DNA of 64,000 nt from Craterostigma plantagineum (taxonomy: Eukaryota > Streptophyta > Magnoliopsida > Lamiales > Linderniaceae). The notes beneath the pieces are model-generated. The model saw nothing but the letters and a program-made list of their open reading frames with translations. It was not told the DNA's origin and made no database searches. Within the stretch, counting starts at the first letter, position 1; each line of letters starts with the position of its first letter. Made by a program: the position numbers and the translations under genes. Shown here piece by piece: positions 27,339 to 40,240 of the stretch. The stretch spans positions 186,001 through 250,000 of the forward strand of contig JAPQWV010000356.1 of the NCBI GenBank assembly GCA_027422505.1. Direction: 5' to 3'.

Positions 27339-30300
27339 TCATCTCAGTGGCTTGATCGAGCTCGATGCTTCTAATACTCGTTCGCTCCATATTTTCTTGT
27401 CGAGCTCCATCGATTCTTCAAATGCATTCCGTGCTTCATAAAATTGTTCTTCGTTGATGATGGAATCGGTTTTCAGAGCGAAAATGACTTCATTGACATC
27501 TTCCTCGAGCTGTAGATGATAGAGATTTTTGAACACCTGAGAAAAAGCAAAAGCAGATAACTTTTAAGTAACTCAATAAATATGATCTTCGATCTTCCAA
27601 AAGAGGGAAGAAAAATGTAATAATCTCAACACATTGACACCCACGATTAACGTTTAACGGTTTTGGATCTCGACATACCTTTTTTAATCTTGAATACAGT
27701 GACTCTTTCAGGACAGACGACCTCGATACTAAGTTCAGGACAAATAAGCCTCGTTCAGAAAGAGCAATGTGAACTTCGTGAAGAAAGGACTCCTCGATAA
27801 ACTCCTTGGCAGGACAAGTTAAACCCGAACTGCAAAATGAAAATGCACAATGAGCAGATCAAAACTAGCGTGAACAGTTCATGAGAAATCATTATCCTTA
27901 AAACTTCATTACCTTGGATCTGATGAATCTACATCAACTACGAGTATGTCGATTTTTGTGCCGCCTTCTCCTTCTACACAAAGCGAAGTGAAGACTTTAA
28001 AGCCTTTTCATCTTTTGAGCTAATTGCACTAACTAGTTGATGCCAATATTACCTGCTTTCTCTTTGACAAACTGAATTCCATCATATATATGTGCCTGAC
28101 CAGCAAGGAGGGAAAGAAAGTTCAAAAACCAACACGAATAATGATTTAGAAACGAGCTTTCATAGAATATTATCATGCAACTAAAAGCAAGTATATGGAT
28201 TTCTAATGCGTTATTTAAAAGTAAAGCAGTTTTACAAGATTGGACCAGCACAGTTCTTTTTTATCCACAGCATTGAAAGTGGATAACAGACCTTTAAGTG
28301 TTCATCTTCCTTAAAGTCGAAGTAGTCTCTTGCAACATCCAAGACCATAGGATCCAATTCAACAACCTGGTAATGAAGGATTGGAGAGGTTCAACTATTT
28401 ACATAACTGATAACTGATTAAGAATTATATCATACCTCAATCTCAACATAAGGCATCCATTTCCTCATAAACATTGGAAGTAATCCTGCCCCAAGACCAA
28501 TTACAACAGTTCTGACCTGTAAAAAGGGAGAAGGCTCAATCAGAAACAGACATGGAGCAATGTCACAATTCTCGTCTGTCCATGCTTGATAGTGCATCAG
28601 CCTACTCGTTGAAAAATGTAAAGTTTAGAGGTGAAAACTTGAAATAAGATGATGTACCAACGGTTTATTTCCAAATGTTCCAACCTAGCCCCATCTTTCA
28701 AATACCAACCAGCATAAAAGGCAAATCAACACGGTAGTGAAATTAGGATGACTATGTCTCTGATTGTTATGATAGTTACTGTTTTATTAATCCACATGGA
28801 GAAAAAGAGAGAAAAATCTCTTGACAAAATTGACTTCCTCTAGGTACAGGCTACAGCCAACAAATGACAAGCTAATCAATATTTTGTTACAGAAATTAGC
28901 TCTCTAACCGTGGCTCCCACAACACCAGGTGATGCAATTGTCTGTAGATGTGAAATCAGCATTAGTCCAGAAATGATCCCATTATGGTAGGAACTTGCCA
29001 AGTAGTCATGATCAACTTTCATTTTTTTACTCGATGCTGCATCATGAACAAAAACGATGATAAGCATACAAAAAAAATGATTACATAGGAAAATAAGTAG
29101 TTCTCTACGTACCATGCTAAGCCAAAACAAAGACTAGGAAGCATGACCATACTTAAGAATGCAAAGCATATGCTCAAAACACAAAGGACACGAATTCACG
29201 TATTGACTAAACAATGTAAGAAGATTTAACAAGTATGTGCAACTCATGGCACTCCACCTGGACACGGCAAAAGTATTTTGCCACTAAGAATGACCTACAA
29301 GCATTAGTGGCTGTCCTACTAGTAGTAATAATCACGTGAAGTGAGGTCACTTCCAGCTTTCTCAAAGGCACTGACATCCAAGCAGAAAACAAACAAAGTG
29401 AAAACACTCACCAAGAGGCTTTGCTATACGAGAATCAACTTTTTTCTTTCCCTTTTTCTTGGATGAGGGACCCCCCTGGACCTTTTTGTCTTCTAATTCA
29501 TTAAATATTTGCTTTGATTCTTTGGACACAATTGCCTCAGATTGCACCAAGTTTTCCGATCTTTCAAAAGTAAGACGTCGAAATATTGATTCCTTTGATG
29601 CGACTGAAATATCAGTATCGCCAGTAACTTTTTCATAGACCACTTCATCCACCACAATCAGACCAGTCATTTTAGAATAAACCTGCAAAATGAATGAGTT
29701 AGGAAATGAAAAAACAGTAGGTAGCATGCATTAATGCACTAATGAGCAGATACATACATATATTAACAATTAAATATTTGTGCCTGCCACAACAATAGCA
29801 GATCATTTTACGCCCCAACAACATAGTCTTTCTCTTTCTCTTATCCCAGATAAAAGTCAATGCCCATTGCCCATTCAATGAAACAGGGAGAAAGTACTAC
29901 TGAACCTGATATAAAATGTTCCTCTGCTTTATCCCACCACCTGCAGTCAAATACCTACAATAAAAAATATATTCATGATATGGAAAAACGAGGAAAAGAA
30001 AGCAAATGTTGATGAGCAGTAGAGCATGCTACATCTTAGCATAAGAGAGCCCCATAATAAGAAATATTCAGATGGTAGTAAATCCCAATAGGGGCAAGTT
30101 GGCTGGGCGCATTTTTTATGCAATAAGATCATACTGCTCCACGATTCTCAGCAGTATGGAGTCCATAAAATTAATTGGCTACAAGAAAATATAAATCACA
30201 GGAACACGAAATCAATGCAGTTAAAAACTTACGGGATTGGGCGATCATCATCACAATTTCCTGGGGTTAATTGCTTCACCAAAGGAGAGAGATCCTTCTG

Positions 30301-32617
30301 AATAGAGGAAGCAGAAGGGAAAAAATACCATTAAATCCACTACATTAACTCCACATCAAATGTAAGTAAAGAAAAAATGAGGCAGACCTGGATGTCCTCC
30401 ATGGCTACGTTATCATTGATAGAATCCAACACAATCTAAAATTAGCCATGATAATATATATTTTTATTAGTAGAAATAGAAAATATAAAGCATTGATAAG
30501 GAACTGATCACTAAAATCATCAGGAACAAGAAGATATACCATCAATAATCGAGCAACGCTTGAACTTTCAACAATTACCCATTGACCTTCTTCTGATGTG
30601 TAGAGCCATTCATCAGCTCGTATCTGAAATCTAAATATCAGTCATATACTGGTTGATTAAACAACCAAAATAACACAACTTACAACGGTTTGTTAAAATA
30701 ACAAGATTTACAAGTTTGAGTATATTATGGGGCACAAGTTGAGACTGAAAGAATATAGCATAGCAATACCTTTGGAACAATGAATACAGCATAAGTGTAG
30801 GCGAAAGGTCCAGATTCTTCCTCAGCATCCAGAAGGATCCCACTATAACAGAAGTTGGACACTCCAGCTTCACCTAATGTCACCTTTATTCTGCGACCAG
30901 GTTGAATCTCTAAAAGATTTCCTTTCAACCCAAGATTCAGGTCTTCCACAGGGTAATAGACATCGGAATTAGTGGAGTGTGCTGAGCGAACAATGTTTTC
31001 TAGCTCAAGTGCTTTATTAAGTTCACGAACCTGGAACGTGTTCAACCAAAAAATGTTGTACAATAATATTACTGATTAGCAAAGAACGTGGTAAGTTTAA
31101 AGCATTTGAAATGACTCGTGTTCTGATTAAAGTAACAAGATATGAGGGGAGACTGAATGAATGAGAGTAGGTGAAAATACTGAACCTGGTCACCATGAGA
31201 ACCGGAGGAAATTTCATCCGCTGAAAATGATATATCAGAAATTATGTTGGAAAAGTCTTTTTCAGCAACCACCATGAATGTCTTCAGATCAACATTTTTT
31301 TGTGATTGATCCCGAGCAATTGCATAAACGCTCATTCTCCATCCAAATCGAAACTTGGAAAAGAGTAGACCTGGCTTGAAAGTTTGCAGAAAAAAGAGTG
31401 TCAAGCATATGCACATACCAAACTAAGCAAAACCAAAGCACTGAAAGCCCAGGTATACAGTGGAATACGAAAAGGGTCCTTATTCCCATTAAATACAGAA
31501 AAGATGAGCAATCTTTAAAACAATGGGGGCTAAATGACCTATCCTACAAAACCGAAGAAATAAAAATTGAATACAATACCTAATACATGAGATTCGGCTA
31601 AAGTGAGACAAATAAACCTTCCTCCAGATTTCAGAAGTCTTTTCACCTGTAAGATAGGAAAGAACTGATTGAGCCGAACTTCTACACAACACTAATGAAG
31701 AAAGAAACATACACAAACAAAAAAGATTCAGGTCACTCTAAAATGAGCACAGAGGTTACCTCATATAAGTAAAGAGTCCCTAATCGAGGTCCATGTTTGG
31801 GCTCCATCAGAGCATCCAATCCTCCTTTGTCAATGATGGCATCAAAGCTATTATTCGCAAACTGAGTTAGAGGAATGAAAGATCAAGAATGGATCAGATA
31901 TAGAAAGGAAAATCACATCGAAATTTTGAATGACTGTCATGAGAATATCACATCAAGGAAGGATCCTCATTTCTGATTTCTGAACTTCAAAATCTAATCC
32001 AATTAATTTCAATTCCCTTGAACAGAGTATACAGTCACCTTCCTGAATGCCCGAAGCATTTCATAGACTACACGGCATAAATATTTATGCAACTATCCTC
32101 ACTCCATATGTGTGTGAATGTCGGCATGTGTGCATAAGCATCAACTCTTAAACGAAGTACAAAACAACATAAACACTAGCATTAATTCGGTCGTTCAATC
32201 CTTATTCTGTCTCACCTGCATGCTAGTCATATCCATGACCCGCCACTTCATCGCAGGTCTCTCATGCACGTTCCTCCTCAGCATATCAGAAATGACAACC
32301 TTCGAGAAATCAACATTGATTATATTCTTGAATCCCGCGTCATAAAGATGCTCCGACAGCTTCGAATTCCCGCAGCCAGGCACCAAAATTGAAACCTCCG
32401 ACTCAGATAACGAAGGAAATGACAGATTATCGGCGAGAAACTTCTGCACTTGGGGCCACTCGGCGTACCACTCGAAAGGATCATCGCCGCCTCTAATGGA
32501 GAAGAATTTATCCCAGTTTTCCTTGAGGGTGAAGTCCCCTAAAGCGTCGAGAAGCTCCAAATCCGATTTCCCCTTCACTTCGTTTGATTTTTTCTGTCGA
32601 TTGTCCTTTTTGTCCAT
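27339..32617 (-). CDS. METTL13: METTL13-like dual-domain methyltransferase (eEF1A lysine / N-terminal type)
   Basis: Seventeen exons join in frame with GT-AG borders: 32216-32617, 31760-31861, 31580-31646, 31186-31370, 30770-31030, 30540-30623, 30388-30435, 30233-30297, 29906-29954, 29412-29682, 28909-29036, 28436-28516, 28292-28366, 28053-28095, 27913-27973, 27679-27829, 27339-27536, giving 756 residues. The N-terminal SAM-dependent domain has motif I VPGCGNSKLSEHLYDAG, then NVDFSK and DAIIDKGGLDAL. The C-terminal spermidine-synthase-like domain has VVIGLGAGLLP, VELDPMVLDVARDYF and DILVVDVDSSDP. In animals the two domains methylate eEF1A at its N terminus and a lysine; the plant role is inferred. 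The start MDKKDNRQKK follows a CT-rich leader. An in-frame upstream extension to 32854 is thought non-coding. Confidence 0.94.
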
Positions 32618-32660
32618 CTCTCTCTCTCTCTCCCTCTCAAGGATTTTAGGGTTTTGAAAA
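32618..32660 (-). promoter_or_regulatory. CT-rich leader and telo-box upstream of METTL13-like
   Basis: Minus strand reads CAAAACCCTAAAATCC then a GA-rich tract, just before the ATG. Telo-boxes (AAACCCTA) are frequent near start sites of plant translation-related genes. Context only. Confidence 0.5.
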
Positions 32661-32855
32661 TGGTTGACTGATGAGGGTTTTCTGAGTCGATAGCTTCGAA
32701 TCAAATGTATTCGTTTATGGGATCCGTCGAACCGTAACGAAACCGTGGTAACGGTTCTTCGTGTAGAACCGGCAAAATTCGACAACTTTTTTGGGTTCAT
32801 TGATATCTTTTTCATTTTCTTCTTTTTGAAATAACATGTTAAAACGTATATCAAG

Positions 32856-33423
32856 CAATGTTTTGAAAACCGGACCGGACCAGCCGGTTCCGGTCGAAAA
32901 CCGGCGAACCGGCCGGAAATCCGGTCCGATTCCGGTCCGATTTAAGCTTTACTTAAAAAAAAAAAAAAAAAAGTAAATTAAATATATAATTTAAAAACAA
33001 AAAGCATGTCTTTTAATGTGGCTCCGTGGTTGAGAACAGGCTTATTACCCGAGCGGGCTGGGTTCAAATCTCCAGCCCCTCATTTTTATTGTTTTCTAAG
33101 TAACTTATGAACCATATATTTTATTTTTATATCATTTTGATCCCAAATTTTATAATTTTAATTTCTGTAACCCACTGTAAACTATTCCTAACACCAATAC
33201 AATTTATTTTATTTAATTTTGACCCACAATTTTATAAAATGGTATATAGAAAACAATTATTAAATAAACATGTATATAATTTATGTTATTTGGGTTGATT
33301 CAATCATAAAATATGTAGAATCATATATAAACATACCGGTTTGACTCCGGTTTGATTCCGGTTTTATACCGGTTAAACCACTAAAATTTCGGCCCGGTTC
33401 AAAAACCCGATTTCAGAACCATG
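32856..33423. mobile_element. 568-bp non-autonomous hAT-like element
   Basis: Perfect 8-bp duplication ATATCAAG (32848-32855, 33424-33431). Terminal inverted repeats: CAATGTTTTGAAAACCGG on the left and, inverted from the right, CATGGTTCTGAAATCGGG. The subterminal zones are dense in CCGGTT/AACCGG. A tRNA-like segment with a perfect B box lies inside. It is inserted about 240 bp upstream of the METTL13-like start codon. Confidence 0.92.
33027..33075 (+). other. tRNA-like segment (pol III A/B-box-like) within a hAT element
   Basis: GTTCAAATC (33062-33070) matches the B box GWTCRANNC. TGGTTGAGAAC (33027-33037) resembles an A box except for its last base. It does not fold as a full tRNA by eye and is followed by a T-rich stretch. 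A similar segment occurs in another hAT element at 43386-43438. Confidence 0.45.
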
Positions 33424-33431
33424 ATATCAAG

Positions 33432-34293
33432 CTTAAATTATCTCTCCATCTTTTTCTCGATCTTCTCTCTAAACACACGTTTCTTCGAGATAAACACATT
33501 TCTCCACCTTTCTCCATTCATAGCGGCTGAGGAACTACTTTTCCTAATTTTTGTTTAGGTCTTCATCTTTGGGTTCTTTAACACCAAAAAAATTGGTGGA
33601 GAAAAATTATTATTTCGAAAAATATTTTGAATGGAAATATCATAAAAATCGGATGTTCACCTAAATATTACAAAACCGCTCGGACGTTTTGAAGACCTCT
33701 ACTTTCGCATGATCGGTCTACATCGATTTATTTATGGATTAACTTTATTCATAAACTAGTTTTGCTTATCAATATAATCTTTCTATTTTATTATTGCTCA
33801 ACATCATAAAGTAAATATCTTTCAAAACAATTTGGTGTGTTAATTCTAATTACAATTTTATCCTTCGTATTTAATGTTATAACAGTATATCGATATTAAT
33901 ATATTGCACCATCGATCGAATGTGCTTAATACTAGTGACATTAAAAATTTTATTGTTTAGTTTCCAATTACGATTTCATGTTAGTTAAACTGACAATAAA
34001 AAGAAGAAAGATCAACAAATAATTCACCCTAATTAAATATAGGGACAACACACGATAAATCCAAAACACTAGACCAAATAACTAGGCACAAAAGCATCTT
34101 ACAAAGCAAGTAGCTATCAAAAATCATCTTAAAACAAACAATAAACATTCGCAATAGACAATGTCGAATAACCATTACATCAGCTGTAGTGAAGAGTAGC
34201 AAATCCATCCATTCAAATCACCTACTTAATATATGGAAAAAAAACAATAATAGGGCTCAAATACAAGGAAGAGCTTATTGGCAATTTACTCGT
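33432..34293. other. Intergenic, AT-rich
   Basis: No coding region or clear repeat seen. The right part should contain the 3' UTR of the methionyl-tRNA synthetase gene. Confidence 0.55.
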
Positions 34294-37200
34294 TTACCTA
34301 ACCGACCCTTGGGCGATGGATGAGACCTTACACACGCCCGAGGAAGTAGTAAAAGGCAAGTCTTTGTAGTAAGCCACCAACTCTGTGTTGGTATGCAAAT
34401 CAACTTGGAGTGTTTCCCAGACCTTCTTCTTCGGGTTTAGGACGTCGTCTGGGGAACCATTAAATCCCGGGAATGTTACCCTTTCCCCTACGTTAGCTTC
34501 CTTTGGGGGCTCGACCAACTCCACCTGGGAATGAAAATACATCTAAATAAGTGTCGGTATATAATAACATAAGATAAAAGAAAAATGATACGCCACAGCT
34601 GAAGTGGTCATTCAGCATGATTCAGTGCTCATGGACCAAAGAGAGGTACGGATCCTCAGAATCATCAATTTAAGTGAATTGCACGTATAATACTAGATAA
34701 TAAAAGAAATCAGCCTAGACGTGAGGGGCGTGTTGGAAATATAAGCTATATGATTAAAACAATGATACACTCGCTATAGAATTAAGCTTTTAGATGAGGC
34801 GGTCATTCAACTAATGTCAATGTTCTTCATTGTGTGGTAGCTCTAGTGAGCTAATTGCATATAAAGTCTTACCTTTGTGTGGTCACTGTTAGAAGCTGCA
34901 AGCACCATTGCTTGGGACTTTATACCCCTCATGGTTGCTGGTTTGAGGTTACAAAGAACACATACCTTACGGTTCTGACACAATATTACAAACAAGTGTT
35001 CATGTATTATGCCTTAATACATAGAGAAGAAGAGTTACTATAAAAATTTTGAAGTGAGTGAAAAACCTGCATTTCTTCTATGGGGATGTACTTGACAAGG
35101 CCGCTGACAACGGTGCGAGGCTGTGGCTCGCCGACGTCGATCTCTTCCACATACAATGAGTCAGCATCGGGATGTTTCTGGACTTTAGTTATAAGGCCCA
35201 CACGAATGTCTAGTCTATCGATTGAGATTTCGGTTGGAGCTGAAGAAGGGGCTTTTGATTTGGCGTCAGCAGATTTTTTAGGCTTATCCTTCTGTGTCTT
35301 GGTGTCTGTAGAAGAAAAAAAGCATGAACTTCGAAAATATTGTCCTCAGAGATACTGCTACTCCGTAGATTATGAACTCACGAAATCTGTATCTGTATAT
35401 ACCGTCAACAGACAAAATTTGAAATAAGATGAAAAATTCTGGCTCTGCTATAAAAAAATTGGTCGAGAACAATTAACCAAAGCTGTCTTGAAAAACAAAT
35501 CAGAAAGTAGCAAAGGAAGAGCATAACCTGATACTTTGGCATCTTTAAGTTTTGCAGCAACATTTTTCAGTTCTTCTGCTTTCCTCTCAGCTTGGCTTCC
35601 AGCAAACTTTAATCTGTAGAATTCGACTTCTTCATCTTTCTGCAAGGTACATAGCCGAGAGAAAAATTAAGAAAAAGGAATACAGAATAATTAATATAGC
35701 AGCATTCGGCCCAAGCATACCAATTCTTTGAACAAAGGTGCGGGGGTCCCAATTTTATGACCAACAGGTAGAATCTCCCAAGGTTGCTTAGCCCTCTCAA
35801 CATCGCCTTTTTCATCGGAGAGAGAAACATTTCCTTCAAGAGGCAGATTAAGCTGCTTAAATACCTACACAATTTGAACTTTATAATGGTTAACGATAAT
35901 GTTGCATGGTGTCTACTATTGCATAACACTATCTAAGTTTTATTGTGTTAAATCACCTCAACGGAGAAAGATGGCATGTAAGGTTCTAAGAGGCACGCAA
36001 GAAGATGCACTAGCCCTGCAGCAGTTCTCATAACAACAGAACAAGAAGCAATATCCTCCTTATAAAGCTTCCAGAATTGACTTTCCTGCAAGATGTAAAC
36101 ATGAAAAGTTAGAAATCTATAGTTCATGTTTTTAAGAAAGGACTTAACTTGTTATTAGGCTAAGGAATGGTCAATTTTGCCACGATAAAGAGAGTAACAC
36201 ACTTAGAAGACAGAACACAGGGCTCACTTGCAAATATGCATTTCCTTCACCAGAGATAGCCATAGCAAGCTTCAGGCCTTGTTTTAATTTGACCTGCAAA
36301 AGACGTCATTTGAGATAAAATAGTTAACTTACCACGATACTGGAGGGCAAACCATGAATTCACGACTAAAATAATGGTGCATATCCTACCTTCTCCATGG
36401 CCTCTATATACTGCTCAACATAACTTCCAACTTTCTCTCCTAGTGCCTTGGTCAAAGCATGACTATCCGCCGCTGGGGCATCGGGAATAATGGAACCATA
36501 TCCTGAACCTGAAAGTTTAGGAAAAATTTAAGAATCTCTACTAAACCGAGAAAAAGCTATCACTGTGTACGATGAAGGGTTCCCTTTAAAAATGTTTATA
36601 GGAAGTACGTGTGGGCGCTTTAGTTTAGTTTACAATAACGAAATATTGGCTATCAAACTTCTACAACCATGTCTCTTCCAGAATCTACACTCCTATTGTC
36701 AACACCGTTGATGAACCACCAACAGCAATCAATACTCATGGAACGTAACTTCCAAAAACATGCTTGTTTGACTCTTCAAATTCAAATAATCCAAACGTGT
36801 CTATAATCTTTAAAAATAATTGCTCCATAGGTCAAATTACTCACATGGCTGGCCTAACCTAATCATATTCTGAAAATGAGTCACTTAAAAAAAGATATGG
36901 CCATCTAGTGATGAATCAGCTATTCCTGCCAATGTAGCATAATTCCACCAGGTGTATTTAAGGTTCATAGAAGCGATTTTAGCAACTAATAAATTCAAAT
37001 GCTTCATACACTACCTAAGTTGACCTACCCGGGTCTTTAGCAATGAAGCTCAACACTCGATTGACAAAATTCCCAAGGTTGCTCAGCAGTTCACCGTTCA
37101 GCTTTGCTTGCAAGTCAGTCCAAGTGAACAATGTATCTGATACCTGAAAATCGGAATGAGTGACAAAAACAGGAGGCAAATTAAGTCTGAATATAACCAT

Positions 37201-40065
37201 ATGAACAGGGTGCTGGCATTACTATAGTGGAATAGTCTCACACAAAAAGCCCATCAATTAAGTATACCTCTGGCCTATTGGTTAGCAGATAGTATCTCCA
37301 AACCTCAACAGGGATGTTCGTGTCTTTTACATCATTTCCAAATACTCCTATACCCTTACTCTTCGAGAATTTCCCTGTACGTGGAAGCAAATTTAGGAGC
37401 CATAATCAATCCTAGAAATTAAGAGAGCTGAGGCATTTTCCTGTATTTGCCGCAGTAAGAGCATTATGCAAAATGTTACAAGGCTTAACTAACCTGATTC
37501 GTAGTTTAAATACTCTGTCACACTGATGGTCTTCATCAATGTCCAGTTTTCATCTGTTCCAAGAAGCGTGGAAGGGAAAATAACCTGCAAATCACATCCA
37601 GTCACTAGATTAACCTGTGCAGGATATGGAATAACATTCTGCATTCTCCGATGATTAGCCTGTCAAAAGATGAAAGAACAGGGCACAATAACTAACACAG
37701 AACTTGGTCACTTACAGTATGAAATGGAACATTATCCTTTCCCATAAATTGGTAAAGCTCCACATTCTCAGGATTTTTCCACCATTTCTCCCATTCTTTA
37801 GTGTGGCATGAAGTGATTGAGACATAGCCAATTGGTGCATCGAACCATACATAAAAAACCTAGTAACAAGAAGAAGATCACTATAAGAAGCAGGCCAGTG
37901 CACAATTAAGCAGCCATTAAACCCTTAATTTAAGCGCAGATGAAAAATGCACAAGAAATACATGATTAGATTTCATTAACCCAACTTACCTTATCTCTAA
38001 AACCCTCATGTGGGACTGGCACTCCCCATTTCAAATCTCTAGTGATGCACCGTGGTTTAAGCCCTTCTTTGAGCCACGCATTTGTTACGTGGATCGCATT
38101 CTGACTCCACCCTCCAGCTACTGATGTGTGCTTTACATATTCTTCTAATTTTTCCTTCAGAGCAGGAAGGTCAAGAAAAAGATGATTTGTGTCCCGAATC
38201 CGTGGAGTATTACGGCACACCTGCTCAAGTGAATAGATTTGCATCTCAAAATATGTTAAATTCACCAAAAAGAAATTCCTCAATCTAGGTAAAAGGTAAT
38301 GTATTCGTAATTTCAGGTACGACTGGGTAGAGTCAATTGAACAACCGAGACGAGAAGCCATTGAGACGTGTATGCTATGGCCTAATCAGTTCGAGCAAAA
38401 TGGTTTTAGGATTACAAGATCAGCACACCTTGCACTTTGGCTCCAGTAGTTCAGTCGGATTTAACAGCTTTCCACACTTTTCACACTGATCTCCACGTGC
38501 GGAATCATAATTACAACCTGGTGTAGGGCAAATACCCTCAACGAGGCGATCTGCCAAAAATCTCTTGCATGTATCACAGTAGAGCTGCAGGAAAAAACCG
38601 TTATTCAAAATTGGGTAAGCAGAAACAAAATGAGATTAGGAGACAAACCATCAGCTATTCTTCAAACTCAAACAATAAACTTTCTTTTTCGGAAACACAA
38701 TACTTCACCTGCTGCATAGTGTCTTCAGACAGCCGGTTATTGTCTAGCAGTTTCTTGAAAATTGCTTGGCAAACTTCAGTCTGCTGGGGACTTGAAGTGC
38801 GACCAAACTCATCAAAGCTTATATCAAACCACTTGTACACCTCTTTGTGAATAGCGTGGTATCTACAAAAACAAGCTAGATATTCACATTCCACTTTTAA
38901 TTCCAATACACTACCATTTATATTCGAAACATATTGCAAATCATTAAATATTCCTTTTCCTACTTTTGCATAAGAAATATATCAATCCAGCATGAAACCG
39001 GTCAAAATAATAACATGAAAACTTGATTTAACTTAAACAAGAACATGTTGATATTCATATTGGGCAACCAGGATGGGGAGGGCGACTGCAAAAGGTTAAT
39101 ATTCAATTCACACGAGTTTTTCAGTCATCTTCAAGATAAGCATATTTCATAATTCACATAATGCAAAATGCACTTGTTTGATGATACTAGGAGCAATATT
39201 TAAATTTTAAAGCCCAATGTAAACAGGATTATAAATAGCTTTTATTGTAATACATGTCTGTCATATGAGAATGCTATCTATTGCATTTAAACAAATCTCA
39301 GTTGTGACTCAAAAATACCTTGCCCTTCCCTTTTCATTTCTAAATGATATTTAACTCTACTTTAAAGGATCATCTGTCTTGTCAAGGATTTATTCTAAGA
39401 GAAAGAATATTAGCACATCCATGACGTGCTCGACATAAAGATGAAATTTTACACTATCAACCATTATGTTTACTCTCATGGGTGACAAATTAAAGATTCC
39501 CCAAATGATTCCAAAATCAGATTCCAAGATTTCAGCTATTAAGTATCCTCAACAAAAGATTAAGTACCCAATCACACACTTAAACAGATGGTTCAAACCA
39601 GTTCCTATCAAGCCGTAATTCAAGACATTGAAACAGCAAAATTTTAGTTTTTAGTCCATGGAAACGAAACTAGACAATAGCAGTCGCAAGACAAAATTAA
39701 ATGACGAAAAAATTATATTACTTGTCACAAATTTCCTTGGGGGAAACGCCCTCCTCCAGAGCTTTCGTCTCAGTAGCTGTCCCGTACTCATCAGTTCCAC
39801 AAATATACAGAGCATTATACCCTCTCATGCGGCAGAACCTCGCGTAAACGTCCGCACTCAGAACACCTACATCAAGCCAACGTATAAAAATCTATCAATT
39901 CGAAGGCTATAGACGATCGAAGCGGAAAAGACAGGGACTGCGATTTTGCTTACATCCGATGATATTCCCGAGGTGAGGAACATTGTTGACGTAAGGCAAA
40001 GCGCTGGTGATGAGGATATTCCTCCTTCCTTCGATCGGCAGCTTCGCTGAGCTAAATTCGCCCAT
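34294..40065 (-). CDS. MetRS: Cytosolic methionyl-tRNA synthetase with C-terminal EMAPII-like tRNA-binding domain
   Basis: Charges methionine onto initiator and elongator tRNA-Met in the cytosol. Seventeen exons join in frame: 39954-40065, 39722-39866, 38709-38862, 38429-38584, 37990-38220, 37716-37859, 37494-37584, 37268-37374, 37029-37143, 36390-36508, 36228-36293, 35957-36085, 35721-35864, 35528-35639, 35067-35305, 34873-34974, 34294-34524, giving 798 residues (Arabidopsis about 797). Class I signatures: [14 protein letters not shown] (HIGH box) and KFSKSKG (KMSKS box). Between them is a connective peptide with four CxxC-type cysteine pairs (CDTCK, CPTPGC, CEKC, CKVC). A Lys/Ala-rich linker leads to the EMAPII/OB-fold domain ([20 protein letters not shown]). 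Intron 2 is the longest at 859 bp. There is no transit peptide, as expected for the cytosolic form. Confidence 0.96.
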
Positions 40066-40240
40066 TTCTGTACGAATAGGCAAATTGAGGGTGGAGTGGA
40101 GGTGGATGACGATTAGATGTATTTTCCTAAGCCGTCGCCGAAATAAAGAGGGTGGTTAACGAAGCTAACGAGTTCTGAGGGTTTTTGTACAAAAGACTCG
40201 GAACAAAACAAATGCTGACATCAAATATCACTACTGACTA
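40066..40240. other. 5' flank of the methionyl-tRNA synthetase gene
   Basis: Short promoter and 5' UTR region. No further feature recognised before the retrotransposon remnant. Confidence 0.45.

Noticed and set aside
32618..32854. In-frame N-terminal extension of the METTL13-like protein
   Set aside because: It runs through a telo-box and a GA-rich leader giving a low-complexity Arg-Glu stretch; the MDKK start is the natural one for the family.
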